From Limnochordaceae bacterium (GTDB lineage Bacteria > Bacillota > Limnochordia > Limnochordales > Geochordaceae): DNA of 64,000 nt. The stretch is taken from the NCBI GenBank assembly GCA_014896295.1, contig JADBKR010000008.1:620001-684000 (forward strand), read 5' to 3'. This document shows, one piece after another, positions 46,024 to 55,258 of this stretch; position 1 is the stretch's first letter, and every line of letters begins with the position of its first letter. A program made the translations under genes and the position numbers. The notes beneath the pieces are model-generated. The model was given only the letters and a program-made list of their open reading frames with translations. It made no database searches and was not told where the DNA came from.

Positions 46024-47520
46024 ATGATGCCCGTCGATACGTACGAGGCTCTGAAGGCCGTTCCTATCGAGCGGATCCTCCTGGCCGCGTCGACCATGGT
46101 CGGGCTCAGCTTGTTGACCGCCCGCGCGGCCGGGCGATTCGGCGTCCCGGCGCTCGTTTTGTTCCTGGCGCTGGGAATGTTGGCGGGTTCGGACGGCCCC
46201 GGCGGCATCTACTTCGATGATCCGTGGCTTGCGCAGTTTTTGGGGGTGTCGGCCCTCACCGTGATCCTGTTCGCCGGCGGGCTCGACACGGATTGGAAGC
46301 GGGTGCGGCCAGTGCTGTGGCCTGCGGTGACCCTCGCTACAGTCGGGGTCGTCATCACGGCTGCCCTGGTCGGGCTCTTCGCCAGGTACGTGCTGGGCTT
46401 TGGCCTTGTCGAGGGGTTGCTGGTCGGGGCGGTGATCTCGTCGACGGACGCGGCCGCAGTTTTCATGGTGCTCCGGTCCAAGAAGGCTACGCTGCGCGGA
46501 CGCCTCGCCCCTTTACTGGAGCTGGAATCGGGCAGCAACGACCCGATGGCCGTCTACCTTACCGTCGCCCTCATCCAGATGCTGGTAGCTCCCGGCTCGT
46601 CCCCTCTGCGCTTCGCTGCCTCGTTCGTCACCCAGATGGTACTGGGCGGGCTCCTTGGGTACGTGCTGGGACGCGCTGGTGTTGGGTTGCTGCGCAGGGT
46701 GCGGTTCGAGCATGAGGCCCTGTACCCGCTCCTGGCCGTTACGCTGGCGGGTTTCGTCTACGCGTCCGTCGCTACGCTTGGTGGAAGCGGCTTTCTGGCC
46801 GTCTACGTGGCCGGCCTGGTGGTCGGTAACTCTACGCTGGCGTACCGCCGATTCTTGATGCGCTTCAGTGAGTCTCTGGCGTGGCTTGCGCAGATCGTCA
46901 TGTTCCTGGCGCTCGGATTACTGGTCTTTCCCCGTGAGGTTGCCAAAGTTGCTGGGACCGGGTTGGTGTTAGCCGTCTTCCTCATGCTCGTTGCCCGGCC
47001 TGTGGCTGTGTTGGGGATCCTCCCGCTTTTCCGGATGCATGGGAGGGACGCTCTGCTCGTGGCGTGGGTGGGCCTGAGGGGGGCGGTGCCGATCATTCTC
47101 GCGACGTTACCGAGGCTGGCAGCGGTGCCTGGGGCTCAGACCATCTTCAATGTCGTTTTCTTCGTGGTTCTGACGTCGGCGCTTGTGCAGGGTACATCCG
47201 TCCCATACGTGGCCCGCTGGCTGGGAGTGGCCGAACCGGAGCGGAGGCCGAGGCGGGCTCCGTTGGACCTGGTACCGGTCGAAGCCGTGGATACCGAGCT
47301 CCTCGAGTTCACGGTACCACAGGGCTCGCCCCTGGCAGGCAAAGCCGTCGCGCAACTCGGGCTACCCCAGGAAACCTTGATCGCGTTGGTTGGGCGCGAC
47401 GGCCGATACCGGGTCCCCACAGGGAGCACCACCGTTCAGGAAGGCGATACCCTCTACATCCTCAGCCGGAAGACGGCCCTCGACGAAATACGCTCCCGTT
47501 TCGTCGGCGAGGGCGCCTGA
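46024..47520 (+). CDS. nhaP2: K+(Na+)/H+ antiporter, CPA1/NhaP2 type
   Basis: A 498-aa membrane antiporter that exchanges K+ or Na+ for protons. About twelve helices cover residues 15-395. The ion-binding region has SSTDAAAVFMVL and LELESGSNDPMAVYLTVAL, the conserved ND pair of the NhaP family. A C-terminal TrkA_C (RCK_C) regulatory domain follows (LLEFTVPQGSPLAGKAVAQL, EGDTLYILS). GGAGGAG lies four to seven bases before two consecutive ATG codons. The gene uses visibly more A/T-ending codons than its neighbours, which may reflect transfer. Confidence 0.88.
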   Translation: MMPVDTYEALKAVPIERILLAASTMVGLSLLTARAAGRFGVPALVLFLALGMLAGSDGPGGIYFDDPWLAQFLGVSALTVILFAGGLDTDWKRVRPVLWPAVTLATVGVVITAALVGLFARYVLGFGLVEGLLVGAVISSTDAAAVFMVLRSKKATLRGRLAPLLELESGSNDPMAVYLTVALIQMLVAPGSSPLRFAASFVTQMVLGGLLGYVLGRAGVGLLRRVRFEHEALYPLLAVTLAGFVYASVATLGGSGFLAVYVAGLVVGNSTLAYRRFLMRFSESLAWLAQIVMFLALGLLVFPREVAKVAGTGLVLAVFLMLVARPVAVLGILPLFRMHGRDALLVAWVGLRGAVPIILATLPRLAAVPGAQTIFNVVFFVVLTSALVQGTSVPYVARWLGVAEPERRPRRAPLDLVPVEAVDTELLEFTVPQGSPLAGKAVAQLGLPQETLIALVGRDGRYRVPTGSTTVQEGDTLYILSRKTALDEIRSRFVGEGA

Positions 47521-47724
47521 GGGCACTGCTCCATGGCACCATGGATCCGTCCCTCCGGAACAGGGGCATCCGCCCCTACCGGCGGTGGCCATGCGGTGGC
47601 CCCGAAATGGACTTTCGTCCCCGCCATTCGTGAAGGAGCGCACAATCGCGACTTCGAATCCATCGCGACGTCGGGACACTGGATCCAGCTCGTACGCAAG
47701 CGGTGGAGGGAGAGGGGACGTCAT

Positions 47725-49179
47725 ATGGCGCTGTCCGGGGCGAAGACGGTCAAAGCTGTGGGATCGAGCCCTGGCCCGTCCGTGGCGGTGAGGGCGGCCA
47801 TCCCGATAGCGGTCGCGGTCATCGTCTGGCTGCTTCCTCCCATCTGGGGGCTCCAGGCTGGGGCCATGCACATGATCGGCCTGTTCCTCGGCACGATCCT
47901 CGGCCTCATCCTCCAACCCCTGCCGCAGGGAGCCGTGGTGATCCTCGGCGTGGCCCTCACGGCGATCACCGGCACCCTTTCGATCGGGGACTCGCTCAGC
48001 GGTTTTGCCAACACGACGGTGTGGCTCATCGTCTCGGCGTTCTTGTTCGCTCGCGGCTTCATCAAGACCGGCCTGGGCCGGCGCATCTCCTATATGATGA
48101 TCCGGGCCTTCGGCAAGAGCACGCTCGGGCTCGCTTACGCGATCGCCGCCAGCGACCTGGTGATCGCTCCTGCCACTCCTTCCAACACGGCCCGGGCGGG
48201 CGGCATCCTCTTCCCCATCGTCCGCAGCCTGGCGGCGAGCTTCGGGTCCGAGCCGGGGCCGACCGCCCGGAAGGCGGGCGCCTTCTTGATGTTGACCGAG
48301 TACCAGGTCAACCTGGTCACGTCGGCCATGTTCCTGACGTCGGTCGCGCCGGCGCCGCTGGTGGCGGAGCTCGCCCGCAAGAACTTCGATGTCAACGTCA
48401 CGTGGATCGGGTGGGCGGCTGCCGCCGTCGTGCCGGGCCTCGTGGCCCTGGCGCTGATCCCGTACCTGCTCTACCGGCTCTACCCGCCCGAGGTCAGGAC
48501 GTCGCCCGATGCGCCCCGCATGGCGGCCCGGGAGCTCGAGTCGATGGGCCCGATGAGCCGGGGCGAGAAAGCCATGCTCGGCGTCTTTCTCCTGACCCTG
48601 GTGCTGTGGGCCACTGGCCAGTGGAACCGCCTGCACGAGACGGCCGTCGCGCTGGCCGGTGTCGCGTTGCTCATCGTTCTCGGGGTGGTCAACTGGAAAG
48701 ACGTCCTCGCCGAATCGGGCGGATGGGACGCCCTGATCTGGTTCGGCGGTCTGGTGGCCATGGCCAACGGGCTCGGCAAGTGGGGCGTCATCGGGGCACT
48801 CGCCGACAACGTGAAACTGGCCCTGGGCGACGCCGGGAGCTGGATGCTGGTCCTCTTCCTCGTGGTGCTCCTCTACGTCTACCTGCACTACTTCATCGCC
48901 AGCATGACGGCTCACGTCACTGCCTTCTTCGTCCCTCTGGCCGCCGTGGCCATCGCGCTGGGCGCACCGGCGTACCTGGTCACCATCGCTCTCGGCGTCT
49001 TTTCGAGCCTCAACGCGTCGCTCACCCACTACGGCACCGGCCCGGCGCCCATCTACTTCGGGGCGGGCTACGTCGATCAGACCACCTGGTGGAAGTTCGG
49101 CTTCCTGCTCTCGGTGGTCAACCTGATCGTGTGGGTGGGGCTCGGCGGGCTATGGTGGAAAGTACTGGGGCTCTGGTGA
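47725..49179 (+). CDS. DASS-family anion:cation symporter (dicarboxylate type)
   Basis: A membrane symporter of about 484 aa in the divalent anion:Na+ (SLC13/CitT) family. Helical hairpin motifs are seen as SGFANTTVWLIVSAFLFARGF near residue 95 and SDLVIAPATPSNTARAGGILFPI near residue 150. The second half has MTAHVTAFFVPLAAVAIALG and ASLTHYGTGPAPIYFGAGY, matching 2-oxoglutarate/malate and tartrate carriers (CitT, TtdT). The ATG follows GAGAGGGGACG. A D-malate/tartrate dehydrogenase follows almost directly, supporting a dicarboxylate hydroxy acid as cargo. Confidence 0.9.
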   Translation: MALSGAKTVKAVGSSPGPSVAVRAAIPIAVAVIVWLLPPIWGLQAGAMHMIGLFLGTILGLILQPLPQGAVVILGVALTAITGTLSIGDSLSGFANTTVWLIVSAFLFARGFIKTGLGRRISYMMIRAFGKSTLGLAYAIAASDLVIAPATPSNTARAGGILFPIVRSLAASFGSEPGPTARKAGAFLMLTEYQVNLVTSAMFLTSVAPAPLVAELARKNFDVNVTWIGWAAAAVVPGLVALALIPYLLYRLYPPEVRTSPDAPRMAARELESMGPMSRGEKAMLGVFLLTLVLWATGQWNRLHETAVALAGVALLIVLGVVNWKDVLAESGGWDALIWFGGLVAMANGLGKWGVIGALADNVKLALGDAGSWMLVLFLVVLLYVYLHYFIASMTAHVTAFFVPLAAVAIALGAPAYLVTIALGVFSSLNASLTHYGTGPAPIYFGAGYVDQTTWWKFGFLLSVVNLIVWVGLGGLWWKVLGLW

Positions 49180-49202
49180 TTCCCGAAGGGAGCGAAGGCA
49201 CG

Positions 49203-50303
49203 GTGGCGTCGAGCCGTGGGCAGCAAGCGCAGGTGCATCGCATCGCGGTGATCCCGGGGGACGGCATCGGGCTCGAGGTGGTGCCGGCGGGTATGGAGGT
49301 GCTCGACGCGGCGGCCTCCGTGGACGGTACGTTTCAAATGCGCTACGAGACGTTCCCGTGGAGCTGCCGCTACTATCACGAGACGGGCCGCATGGCGCCT
49401 CCGGACTTCCTCGAACAGCTGCGCGGCTACGACGCCATCTTCCTGGGAGCCGTGGGCGACCCGTCCGTGCCCGACCACGTCTCCCTGTGGGGGCTGCTGC
49501 TCCCGATACGGCGTACGTTCCAGCAGTACGTCAACCTGCGCCCTGCCCGGCTCCTTCGTGGGGTACCCACGCCGCTTGCGGGGCGCGGGCCGGCCGACAT
49601 CGACTTCTGGGTGGTGCGCGAAAACAACGAGGGCGAGTACTCCAATATGGGGGGACGTCTCTACCCGGGCACTCCGCATGAAATCGTCATTCAAAACTCG
49701 GTCTTCACCCGCCGCGGCGTCGAACGGGTCATGCGTTACGCCTTCGAGCTGGCTCGCCGCCACCCCAAGCGGAGGCTCACGTCGGCCACCAAGTCCAACG
49801 GGATCAACTACACCATGCCGTTCTGGGACGAGGTCTTCCGGGCACTGTCGAGCGAGTATCCCGACGTCGCGACCGACCAGTACCACATCGACGCCCTGGC
49901 AGCTCGCTTCGTGACCCACCCTCAGCGCTTCGGCGTGGTGGTGGCCTCCAACCTGTTCGGCGACATCCTCACGGATCTGGGGGCGGCCATCGCGGGGAGC
50001 ATCGGGATCGCGCCATCGGCCAACCTCAATCCCGAGCGTGTTTACCCGTCGATGTTCGAGCCCATTCACGGCTCCGCTCCCGACATCGCCGGACAGGGCA
50101 TCGCCAACCCCATCGGCCAGATCTGGTCAGGGGCCATGATGCTGGAGCACCTCGGCCACCCCGAAGCGGCCCGGAGGATCATGGCCGCGGTGGAGCACAC
50201 GCTGGGTGACCGCGGGGTCAAGACCCCAGACCTGGGCGGCAAGGCCACCACCCGGCAGGTGACGCAAACCATCATCGACGCGCTCCTCGAGGGCGAGCAT
50301 TGA
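49203..50303 (+). CDS. D-malate/tartrate dehydrogenase (decarboxylating)
   Basis: A 366-aa enzyme of the isocitrate/isopropylmalate dehydrogenase superfamily. It has IAVIPGDGIGLEVVPAGMEVL at the N terminus, RENNEGEYSNMGGRLYPG near residue 140, and SATKSNGINYTMPFWDEVF near 195; the ATKSN...MP-WD pattern marks the DmlA/TtuC group rather than LeuB. Metal-binding Asp residues lie in NLFGDILTDLGAAIAG. It would oxidise and decarboxylate D-malate to pyruvate, or oxidise tartrate. The GTG at 49203 has GAAGGGAG ten bases upstream; a GTG at 49176 overlapping the transporter stop is an alternative. Confidence 0.88.
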   Translation: MASSRGQQAQVHRIAVIPGDGIGLEVVPAGMEVLDAAASVDGTFQMRYETFPWSCRYYHETGRMAPPDFLEQLRGYDAIFLGAVGDPSVPDHVSLWGLLLPIRRTFQQYVNLRPARLLRGVPTPLAGRGPADIDFWVVRENNEGEYSNMGGRLYPGTPHEIVIQNSVFTRRGVERVMRYAFELARRHPKRRLTSATKSNGINYTMPFWDEVFRALSSEYPDVATDQYHIDALAARFVTHPQRFGVVVASNLFGDILTDLGAAIAGSIGIAPSANLNPERVYPSMFEPIHGSAPDIAGQGIANPIGQIWSGAMMLEHLGHPEAARRIMAAVEHTLGDRGVKTPDLGGKATTRQVTQTIIDALLEGEH

Positions 50304-50363
50304 AGAAGGTGAGGCCGGGGGTCCCTCGAGGGGCGCACGTGCGTCCCCCTCGGAGGCTTTCGC

Positions 50364-51155
50364 TCACCAGGCAGTGGAACCACCCTCGACGGGAAGCACG
50401 ACGCCGGTCACGAAAGAGGCATCGTCCGAGGCGAGGAACGCTGCTGCCGCTGCGATTTCCTCTGGCCTGCCGACGCGTCCCATCGGGCAGGCTGCGGCGA
50501 TCCGAGCCGCTTCGGCCGGGTTTGCGAGCAGGTCGGCCGTCATCGGTGTCGCGATCCACCCGGGGGCGATGGCATTGACCCGAATGCCCCTGCCGGCGTA
50601 GCTGACGGCCATCGCCCGGGTCAAGGCCACCACGCCCCCTTTGCTGGCGGAGTACGCGTGGGTATCCGTCGGGGGAGGCGCTCCGACGAGAGCCTCGTCC
50701 GAGGCGATGTTGACGATGGCTCCGCCGCCGTTTCGCAGCATGAGCGGCACCAGGTACTTGCTGCACAAGAAGACGCCCGTCAAATTGACCGCCAGCAGGC
50801 GGTTCCACGCCTCCAGGCTGCAGCGGTCCACGGGCCCGTCGCCGATGGGGCGGCCGCTGATGCCGGCGTTGTTGATCAGCACGTCGCACCGGCCGAAGGC
50901 CTGGTCCACGTGACGAGCCATCGCCTCGACCTGGGGGGCGTGGCTCACGTCGGCCTGCACGAAAAGGGCTCGGGAGCCCGTACGCCGGCCGACGTCCTCC
51001 ACCATGCGTACGGTCTCCTGTCCCTCCTCGCGGCGGAGGTCCACGACGACCACGACGTGGGCGCCCTCTTCTGCCAGCCGGAGGGCAATGGACCGGCCGA
51101 TGCCCCGGGCGGCTCCCGTCACCACCGCGACGCGCCCGGTAAACCTCAGGGTCAT
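50364..51155 (-). CDS. SDR-family NAD(P)-dependent oxidoreductase
   Basis: A classical SDR of 263 aa. It has the Rossmann motif TGAARGIGRSIALRLAEEG, the NNAG motif in LINNAGISGRPIG near residue 95, a catalytic Ser in IVNIAS and the YSASK active site near residue 170. The C terminus has PEEIAAAAAFLASDDASFVTG, common in FabG-like and sugar-alcohol dehydrogenases. The substrate is unknown. It is convergent with the D-malate dehydrogenase gene, about 60 bases away. Confidence 0.88.
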   Translation of the reverse strand: MTLRFTGRVAVVTGAARGIGRSIALRLAEEGAHVVVVVDLRREEGQETVRMVEDVGRRTGSRALFVQADVSHAPQVEAMARHVDQAFGRCDVLINNAGISGRPIGDGPVDRCSLEAWNRLLAVNLTGVFLCSKYLVPLMLRNGGGAIVNIASDEALVGAPPPTDTHAYSASKGGVVALTRAMAVSYAGRGIRVNAIAPGWIATPMTADLLANPAEAARIAAACPMGRVGRPEEIAAAAAFLASDDASFVTGVVLPVEGGSTAW

Positions 51156-51504
51156 GTTGGTCTCGACCTCCCGAGGCGGGGATTCGGAGGCGAAGGGTTC
51201 GCTCCTGGGTGCGGAGGGGTGTCCCGGGTGCTCCCGGCGAGGCCGGGGTCAGGGTACGAGCCTCGACGGCGGCGGAGAAACCCGGGGTGGGGGTTGGGTT
51301 CCCGCCTGCTCACGCGGTAAGGTCCCGTAGACGCCGGTAGCACCCGGGCCGGGGCCGGTAGTCCGGTTGCCCCCTCCACTACCCATATGCGTTCGCAGGA
51401 GACATGGTAATTTGCGACTACCCCTGGATGAGAGTGGCGTTCTACCACGAGCATGGGAGAAGGCGCTTTTTCATCGAGCGGCGAATCCACCGGCCGGAAG
51501 GGTC
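51156..51504. other. Intergenic stretch upstream of the hexosaminidase
   Basis: About 350 bases without a supportable gene, containing several GC-rich short repeats (for example two copies of CCGGTAG around 51330-51370). It must hold the divergent promoters for the SDR and nagZ genes. I see no clear -35/-10 pair and no riboswitch fold. Confidence 0.3.
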
Positions 51505-53214
51505 ATGGAGGTGCCTGACGGACCGTTTCTGGATGCCGGTGCCATGGCCGCGGCGCTGCCGCTGGAGCGTCAGGTCGGGCAGCTGCTCATGGTGGGGTTC
51601 CCCGGCGTGGAGCCGCCGCCGTCCCTGCTGGAGCGGATCGAGCGGGGCGAGGTCGGCGGCGTTATCCTCTTTTCCCGCAACGTGAAGACCCCTGACCAGG
51701 TGCGGAGCCTCGTGCGGCAGCTCCAGGACGTCTCCCTTCGCGCCGGCGTACCGGGAGGGCAGGCGGGCATCGGGCTGTTGGTCGCGACCGACCAGGAAGG
51801 AGGCCGCGTCGTCCGGCTGAAGCCGCCCGCCACCTGGTTCCCGTCCGCCATGGCCCTCGGCGCGACGGGGGACGTCGAGCTGGTCGAGGCGCTGGCCCTG
51901 GCCATGGGCCGGCAGCTCCGGGCCGTCGGCGTCAACATGGATCTGGCTCCCGTGCTCGACGTCAACAACAACCCGGCCAATCCGGTCATCGGGCTGCGCT
52001 CCTACGGGGAGGACCCTCAGCTCGTGGCCCGCCTGGGCGCCGCCGCGGTGCGGGGGCTGCAGTCCGCAGGCGTCGCGGCCACCGGAAAGCATTTCCCCGG
52101 CCATGGCGACACGGCCCTCGACTCTCACGTGGACCTTCCGGTGGTGCCCCACGGCCGGGAGAGGCTCGAGCGCGTCGAGCTCGTGCCCTTCCGGGCGGCC
52201 ATAGCCGGGGGTATCAGTGCCATCATGACCTCCCACGTGGTCTTCCCCGCCATCGAGCCGGAGCCGGGGCGGCCTGCGACGCACTCCCGGGCGGTCCTGG
52301 AGGGGCTGTTGCGCGGGGAGTTGGGGTTCGGAGGGCTCATCGTCACCGACTGCCTCGAGATGCGCGCCATATCGGATCGCTTCGAGCCGGGCGAGGCCGC
52401 CGTGCGCGCCTTCGAGGCGGGGGCGGACCTCATCCTGGTGAGCCACACGGAGAGCCGCCAGCGTGAGGCTTACCGGGCGCTCGTGGATGCCGCCCGCTCC
52501 GGGCGCATCTCCCGGCAACGCCTCAGGGAGTCGGTCGAGCGGGTGCTGGCCCTCAAGCGGCGATATGGAGCCCTGGGTGCCGGCGTCGACGATCTCCTGC
52601 CCGACGTGCCCTTGAGCGACGCCGCGGACCTGCAGGCGGCCGAGCTCCTGGCGGTCCGGGCGTCGACCCACGCCGTCACCGTCGTGGAGAGTGCGGGTCT
52701 ACCTCTGCGCAGCCTCGTCGAGCGCATGGCGCAGCCCGAGACAGGGGTGGTGGTGCTCGAGCTGGGGGAGGGGATCGCCACCATGGCAGAGGAGCGTCAT
52801 GCGAGCCCCCTGCGGCTGGCCGAGGCGCTTCGCCACGAGATGGGGCAGGCCGCCACGCCGGTTTCTGTCGAGGAGATCCGGGTGGCTTCCGGCACCCCGC
52901 CCGAGCAAGACGAGCAGGCGTTGCAGCACCTGCGGGCGGCGGTCCTGCAACGACGCCGCACCCCGGTGGTCGTCACGCGCACGGCCTCTCAACATCCCGA
53001 CCAGGTCGCGTGGGCCCGCCTCGCCATCGAGCTCGCGCCCCAGGCTTCCGCCCGTGGTGGCGATGGGCACGCCTTACGACCTGGGGGCCTCGGGCGCAGG
53101 CCGGCCTGGTATCTGGCAGCCTATGGCGACCAGCCGCCGCACGTGAGGGCGGTGGCCGCCGTGCTGGCCGGCAAGGGCCAGCCGTCCGGCCGGTTCCCCG
53201 TGACGGTCGCTTAG
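51505..53214 (+). CDS. nagZ: Beta-N-acetylhexosaminidase, GH3 (NagZ-like), paired frameshifts near the end
   Basis: A GH3 glycosidase of about 569 aa that removes N-acetylglucosamine from muropeptides or chitin fragments. It has FSRNVKTPDQVRSLVRQLQ, ATDQEGGRVVRL near residue 95, GKHFPGHGDTALDSHVDLP with the catalytic His-containing loop near 195, and the nucleophile Asp in GLIVTDCLEM near 275. A second alpha/beta domain follows. Within it, frame shifts near 53042 and back near 53090 hide the expected LPPVVAMGTPYDLGA. No signal peptide is seen, so a cytosolic wall-recycling role is more likely than secretion. Confidence 0.87.
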   Translation: MEVPDGPFLDAGAMAAALPLERQVGQLLMVGFPGVEPPPSLLERIERGEVGGVILFSRNVKTPDQVRSLVRQLQDVSLRAGVPGGQAGIGLLVATDQEGGRVVRLKPPATWFPSAMALGATGDVELVEALALAMGRQLRAVGVNMDLAPVLDVNNNPANPVIGLRSYGEDPQLVARLGAAAVRGLQSAGVAATGKHFPGHGDTALDSHVDLPVVPHGRERLERVELVPFRAAIAGGISAIMTSHVVFPAIEPEPGRPATHSRAVLEGLLRGELGFGGLIVTDCLEMRAISDRFEPGEAAVRAFEAGADLILVSHTESRQREAYRALVDAARSGRISRQRLRESVERVLALKRRYGALGAGVDDLLPDVPLSDAADLQAAELLAVRASTHAVTVVESAGLPLRSLVERMAQPETGVVVLELGEGIATMAEERHASPLRLAEALRHEMGQAATPVSVEEIRVASGTPPEQDEQALQHLRAAVLQRRRTPVVVTRTASQHPDQVAWARLAIELAPQASARGGDGHALRPGGLGRRPAWYLAAYGDQPPHVRAVAAVLAGKGQPSGRFPVTVA

Positions 53215-53238
53215 CCAGAGGGTACGGGAGCACGTCCC

Positions 53239-54282
53239 CTAGCTTCCGGTGCGCAGCCCGAGCGCCCGGAAGAGGTCGGGCGTGCCCGCCGGCACGGGCG
53301 GCAGCCCCAGCACCCGCTGCGCTTCAGAGATGGCCCGCATCGTTCCCGGGCCCAGCCTTGCGTCCGCCCGCCCCGGATCGAAGCCGTGGCGGCGCAACGC
53401 CCACTGCAGGAGCGGCACGTGCCAGTCCACGGTGCCGGCCGGGAGGGCGATGTTCCACTCGAGGGGCGGCAGCACGCCCGTGATGGTGACGGGAGTGCCC
53501 TCCGGCACGAGGTCGTAGAGGTGCTCCACGTCGTGGTTGAACATCCGGATACACCCGGCGCTGGCGTAAGTGCCGATGGACCAGGGACGGTTGGTCCCGT
53601 GGATGCCGTAGCTGCCGAACGGTATGTCGATCCCCATCCACCGCGTCCCGAAGACGCCTTCCGCGTATCCCTTGTCTACGATTCTCCATTCCCCGACGGG
53701 CGTCATCGTCGTGAACTTGCCCACGGCGATGGGCCAGCGGCCTTGCACCTTGCCGTCCCTGTACAGCGTGAGGTTGAGGTGGGCGGTGTCGATGACGATC
53801 CAGTAGCCTCCGGGCTCGACGCCCGGGTGGGGCAAGAGGTCGTCCGGGCCGGGAGCCTCCTGCGCGGCCGCCGATTGGGCGGCCATGAGCGGTCTGGCCT
53901 CCCGCTCGAAGGCCCGGGCCAGGGCGGCCATGGTCTCCGGCCCCGCCACTCCGGTCGGCTCGATCCCTGCCCTGCGCTGGAAGGCGCGTACGGCTTCCCG
54001 GGTGTGGGGGTCGTAACGCCCGTCGATGGGGTAGTCGAAGAGCGCCAGCAGGCGCAGGCCCAGCTGGAGCTCGCGCACCGCCTCGGGCGCGTCTTCGTGT
54101 CCAGGGGCACCGATGACCTGGACTTCCCCGCACATGGGGCGGGTACTCGTCTCCCCGCCCGCGGGGCGAGCCGCGGAGGCGCCACTGCCCGCCAGGACGA
54201 CGAGCAAGACACAGGCCCAGGCAGCCAGGGCGTTGGCGATGCGGCGCCGGTCGATGCCGGTGATCAGCATGCTGTTGGACAT
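53239..54282 (-). CDS. L,D-transpeptidase (YkuD) with peptidoglycan-binding domain
   Basis: A secreted 347-aa cell-wall enzyme. A signal segment (LAAWACVLLVVLAGSGASA) is followed by a PG_binding_1 domain at about residues 55-115 (LQLGLRLLALFDYPIDG, AVRAFQRRAG). The YkuD domain spans about 155-265 with IHGTNRPWSIGTYASAGCIRM, where the nucleophilic Cys and the HxxN-x(n)-SxGCIR signature are intact. A second short binding-like repeat (LLQWALRRHGFDPGRADARLG) ends the protein. It would form 3-3 cross-links or attach proteins. It is convergent with nagZ. Confidence 0.9.
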   Translation of the reverse strand: MSNSMLITGIDRRRIANALAAWACVLLVVLAGSGASAARPAGGETSTRPMCGEVQVIGAPGHEDAPEAVRELQLGLRLLALFDYPIDGRYDPHTREAVRAFQRRAGIEPTGVAGPETMAALARAFEREARPLMAAQSAAAQEAPGPDDLLPHPGVEPGGYWIVIDTAHLNLTLYRDGKVQGRWPIAVGKFTTMTPVGEWRIVDKGYAEGVFGTRWMGIDIPFGSYGIHGTNRPWSIGTYASAGCIRMFNHDVEHLYDLVPEGTPVTITGVLPPLEWNIALPAGTVDWHVPLLQWALRRHGFDPGRADARLGPGTMRAISEAQRVLGLPPVPAGTPDLFRALGLRTGS

Positions 54283-54508
54283 CCCGCATGCTGATGTATG
54301 CGGGTTCTTCGGCGGCTATACCCGTCCAGCGCGTCCCATGCCCTGGCGTGCAAGTGGCATGGCCCGGCCACGGCTGGTACACTCTACCGGCGGGACGGCC
54401 CGGCCGGTGCCGCCAGGATGCCGGCTGCGGGCGGGTCCGCGCGGGAGCACGGAGGTTCGCAGCGGAGCCCACCGGCTTCCTCATTTTTGCCCAAGGAGGC
54501 AGAGGGCC

Positions 54509-55111
54509 ATGGACAGCGTTCGACTCGGGGACCGGGTCCCGGACCTGCAACTCCCGGCTTACTTTCCCACCACCGGCGAGGAGGGGATCGTCCGGCTCGC
54601 CGACTACAGGGGCCGCTGGCTCGTTCTCGTCTTCTACCCGGCCGACTTCACCTTCGTGTGCCCGACCGAGCTCGCCGACTACGGCGAGCTGTACGACGAG
54701 TTCCGGCAGCGCAACGCCGAGGTGGTAGGGATCAGTACCGACACGGTCTATACCCACAAGGCGTGGCTCGAAGCCGAAAAGACCCTCGAGCACGTTCGCT
54801 ACCCGATGGCATCCGATCGGACGGGGCACGTAGCGCGCCTGTTCGGCGTCCTGGACGAGACGAGCGGCAACGCCCGGCGAGGGACCTTCATCCTCGACCC
54901 CGAGGGGCGGGTTCGGGACGTCGAGGTGACCTGGGATAACGTCGGGCGCAACGCCTCAGAGACCCTGCGCCGGCTGGATGCCCTGATCTTCGTCGACGCC
55001 CACCCGGGCATGGCGTGTCCTGCAAAGTGGACGAAGGGCGCCAGATCGCTCAGGACCGGCGTCGCGGTGGCAGGGCGGGTCTACCAGGAACTGCACGCCA
55101 ACGGGCGGTGA
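54509..55111 (+). CDS. Peroxiredoxin (AhpC/TSA family, typical 2-Cys)
   Basis: A cytosolic thiol peroxidase of 200 aa that reduces H2O2 and alkyl hydroperoxides. The peroxidatic Cys51 lies in FYPADFTFVCPTE. The resolving Cys is in HPGMACPAKW near residue 171, so it is the 2-Cys type. AAGGAGG sits nine bases before the ATG. No ahpF or thioredoxin reductase gene is adjacent, and no PerR box is seen upstream. Confidence 0.93.
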   Translation: MDSVRLGDRVPDLQLPAYFPTTGEEGIVRLADYRGRWLVLVFYPADFTFVCPTELADYGELYDEFRQRNAEVVGISTDTVYTHKAWLEAEKTLEHVRYPMASDRTGHVARLFGVLDETSGNARRGTFILDPEGRVRDVEVTWDNVGRNASETLRRLDALIFVDAHPGMACPAKWTKGARSLRTGVAVAGRVYQELHANGR

Positions 55112-55258
55112 CGCTACCGCCTCCCTCCCCGAGGCCGGCAGGAGTCGCGCCCGGGGTGCCGAACCATGCGGCAATACCCGGGAGGGGCCGCAGCAGCCCC
55201 GCATCGCAGCGCCTGATCCTGTTCGCGCCATGCGTCCTACGGGATGGAGGGGGTCAGC

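Noticed and set aside
51404-51685. Small frame starting MVICDYPWMRV with AGGAG three bases upstream
   Set aside because: The spacing is too short, it runs into nagZ in a different frame, and the tail is Arg/Trp/Ser-rich shadow sequence.
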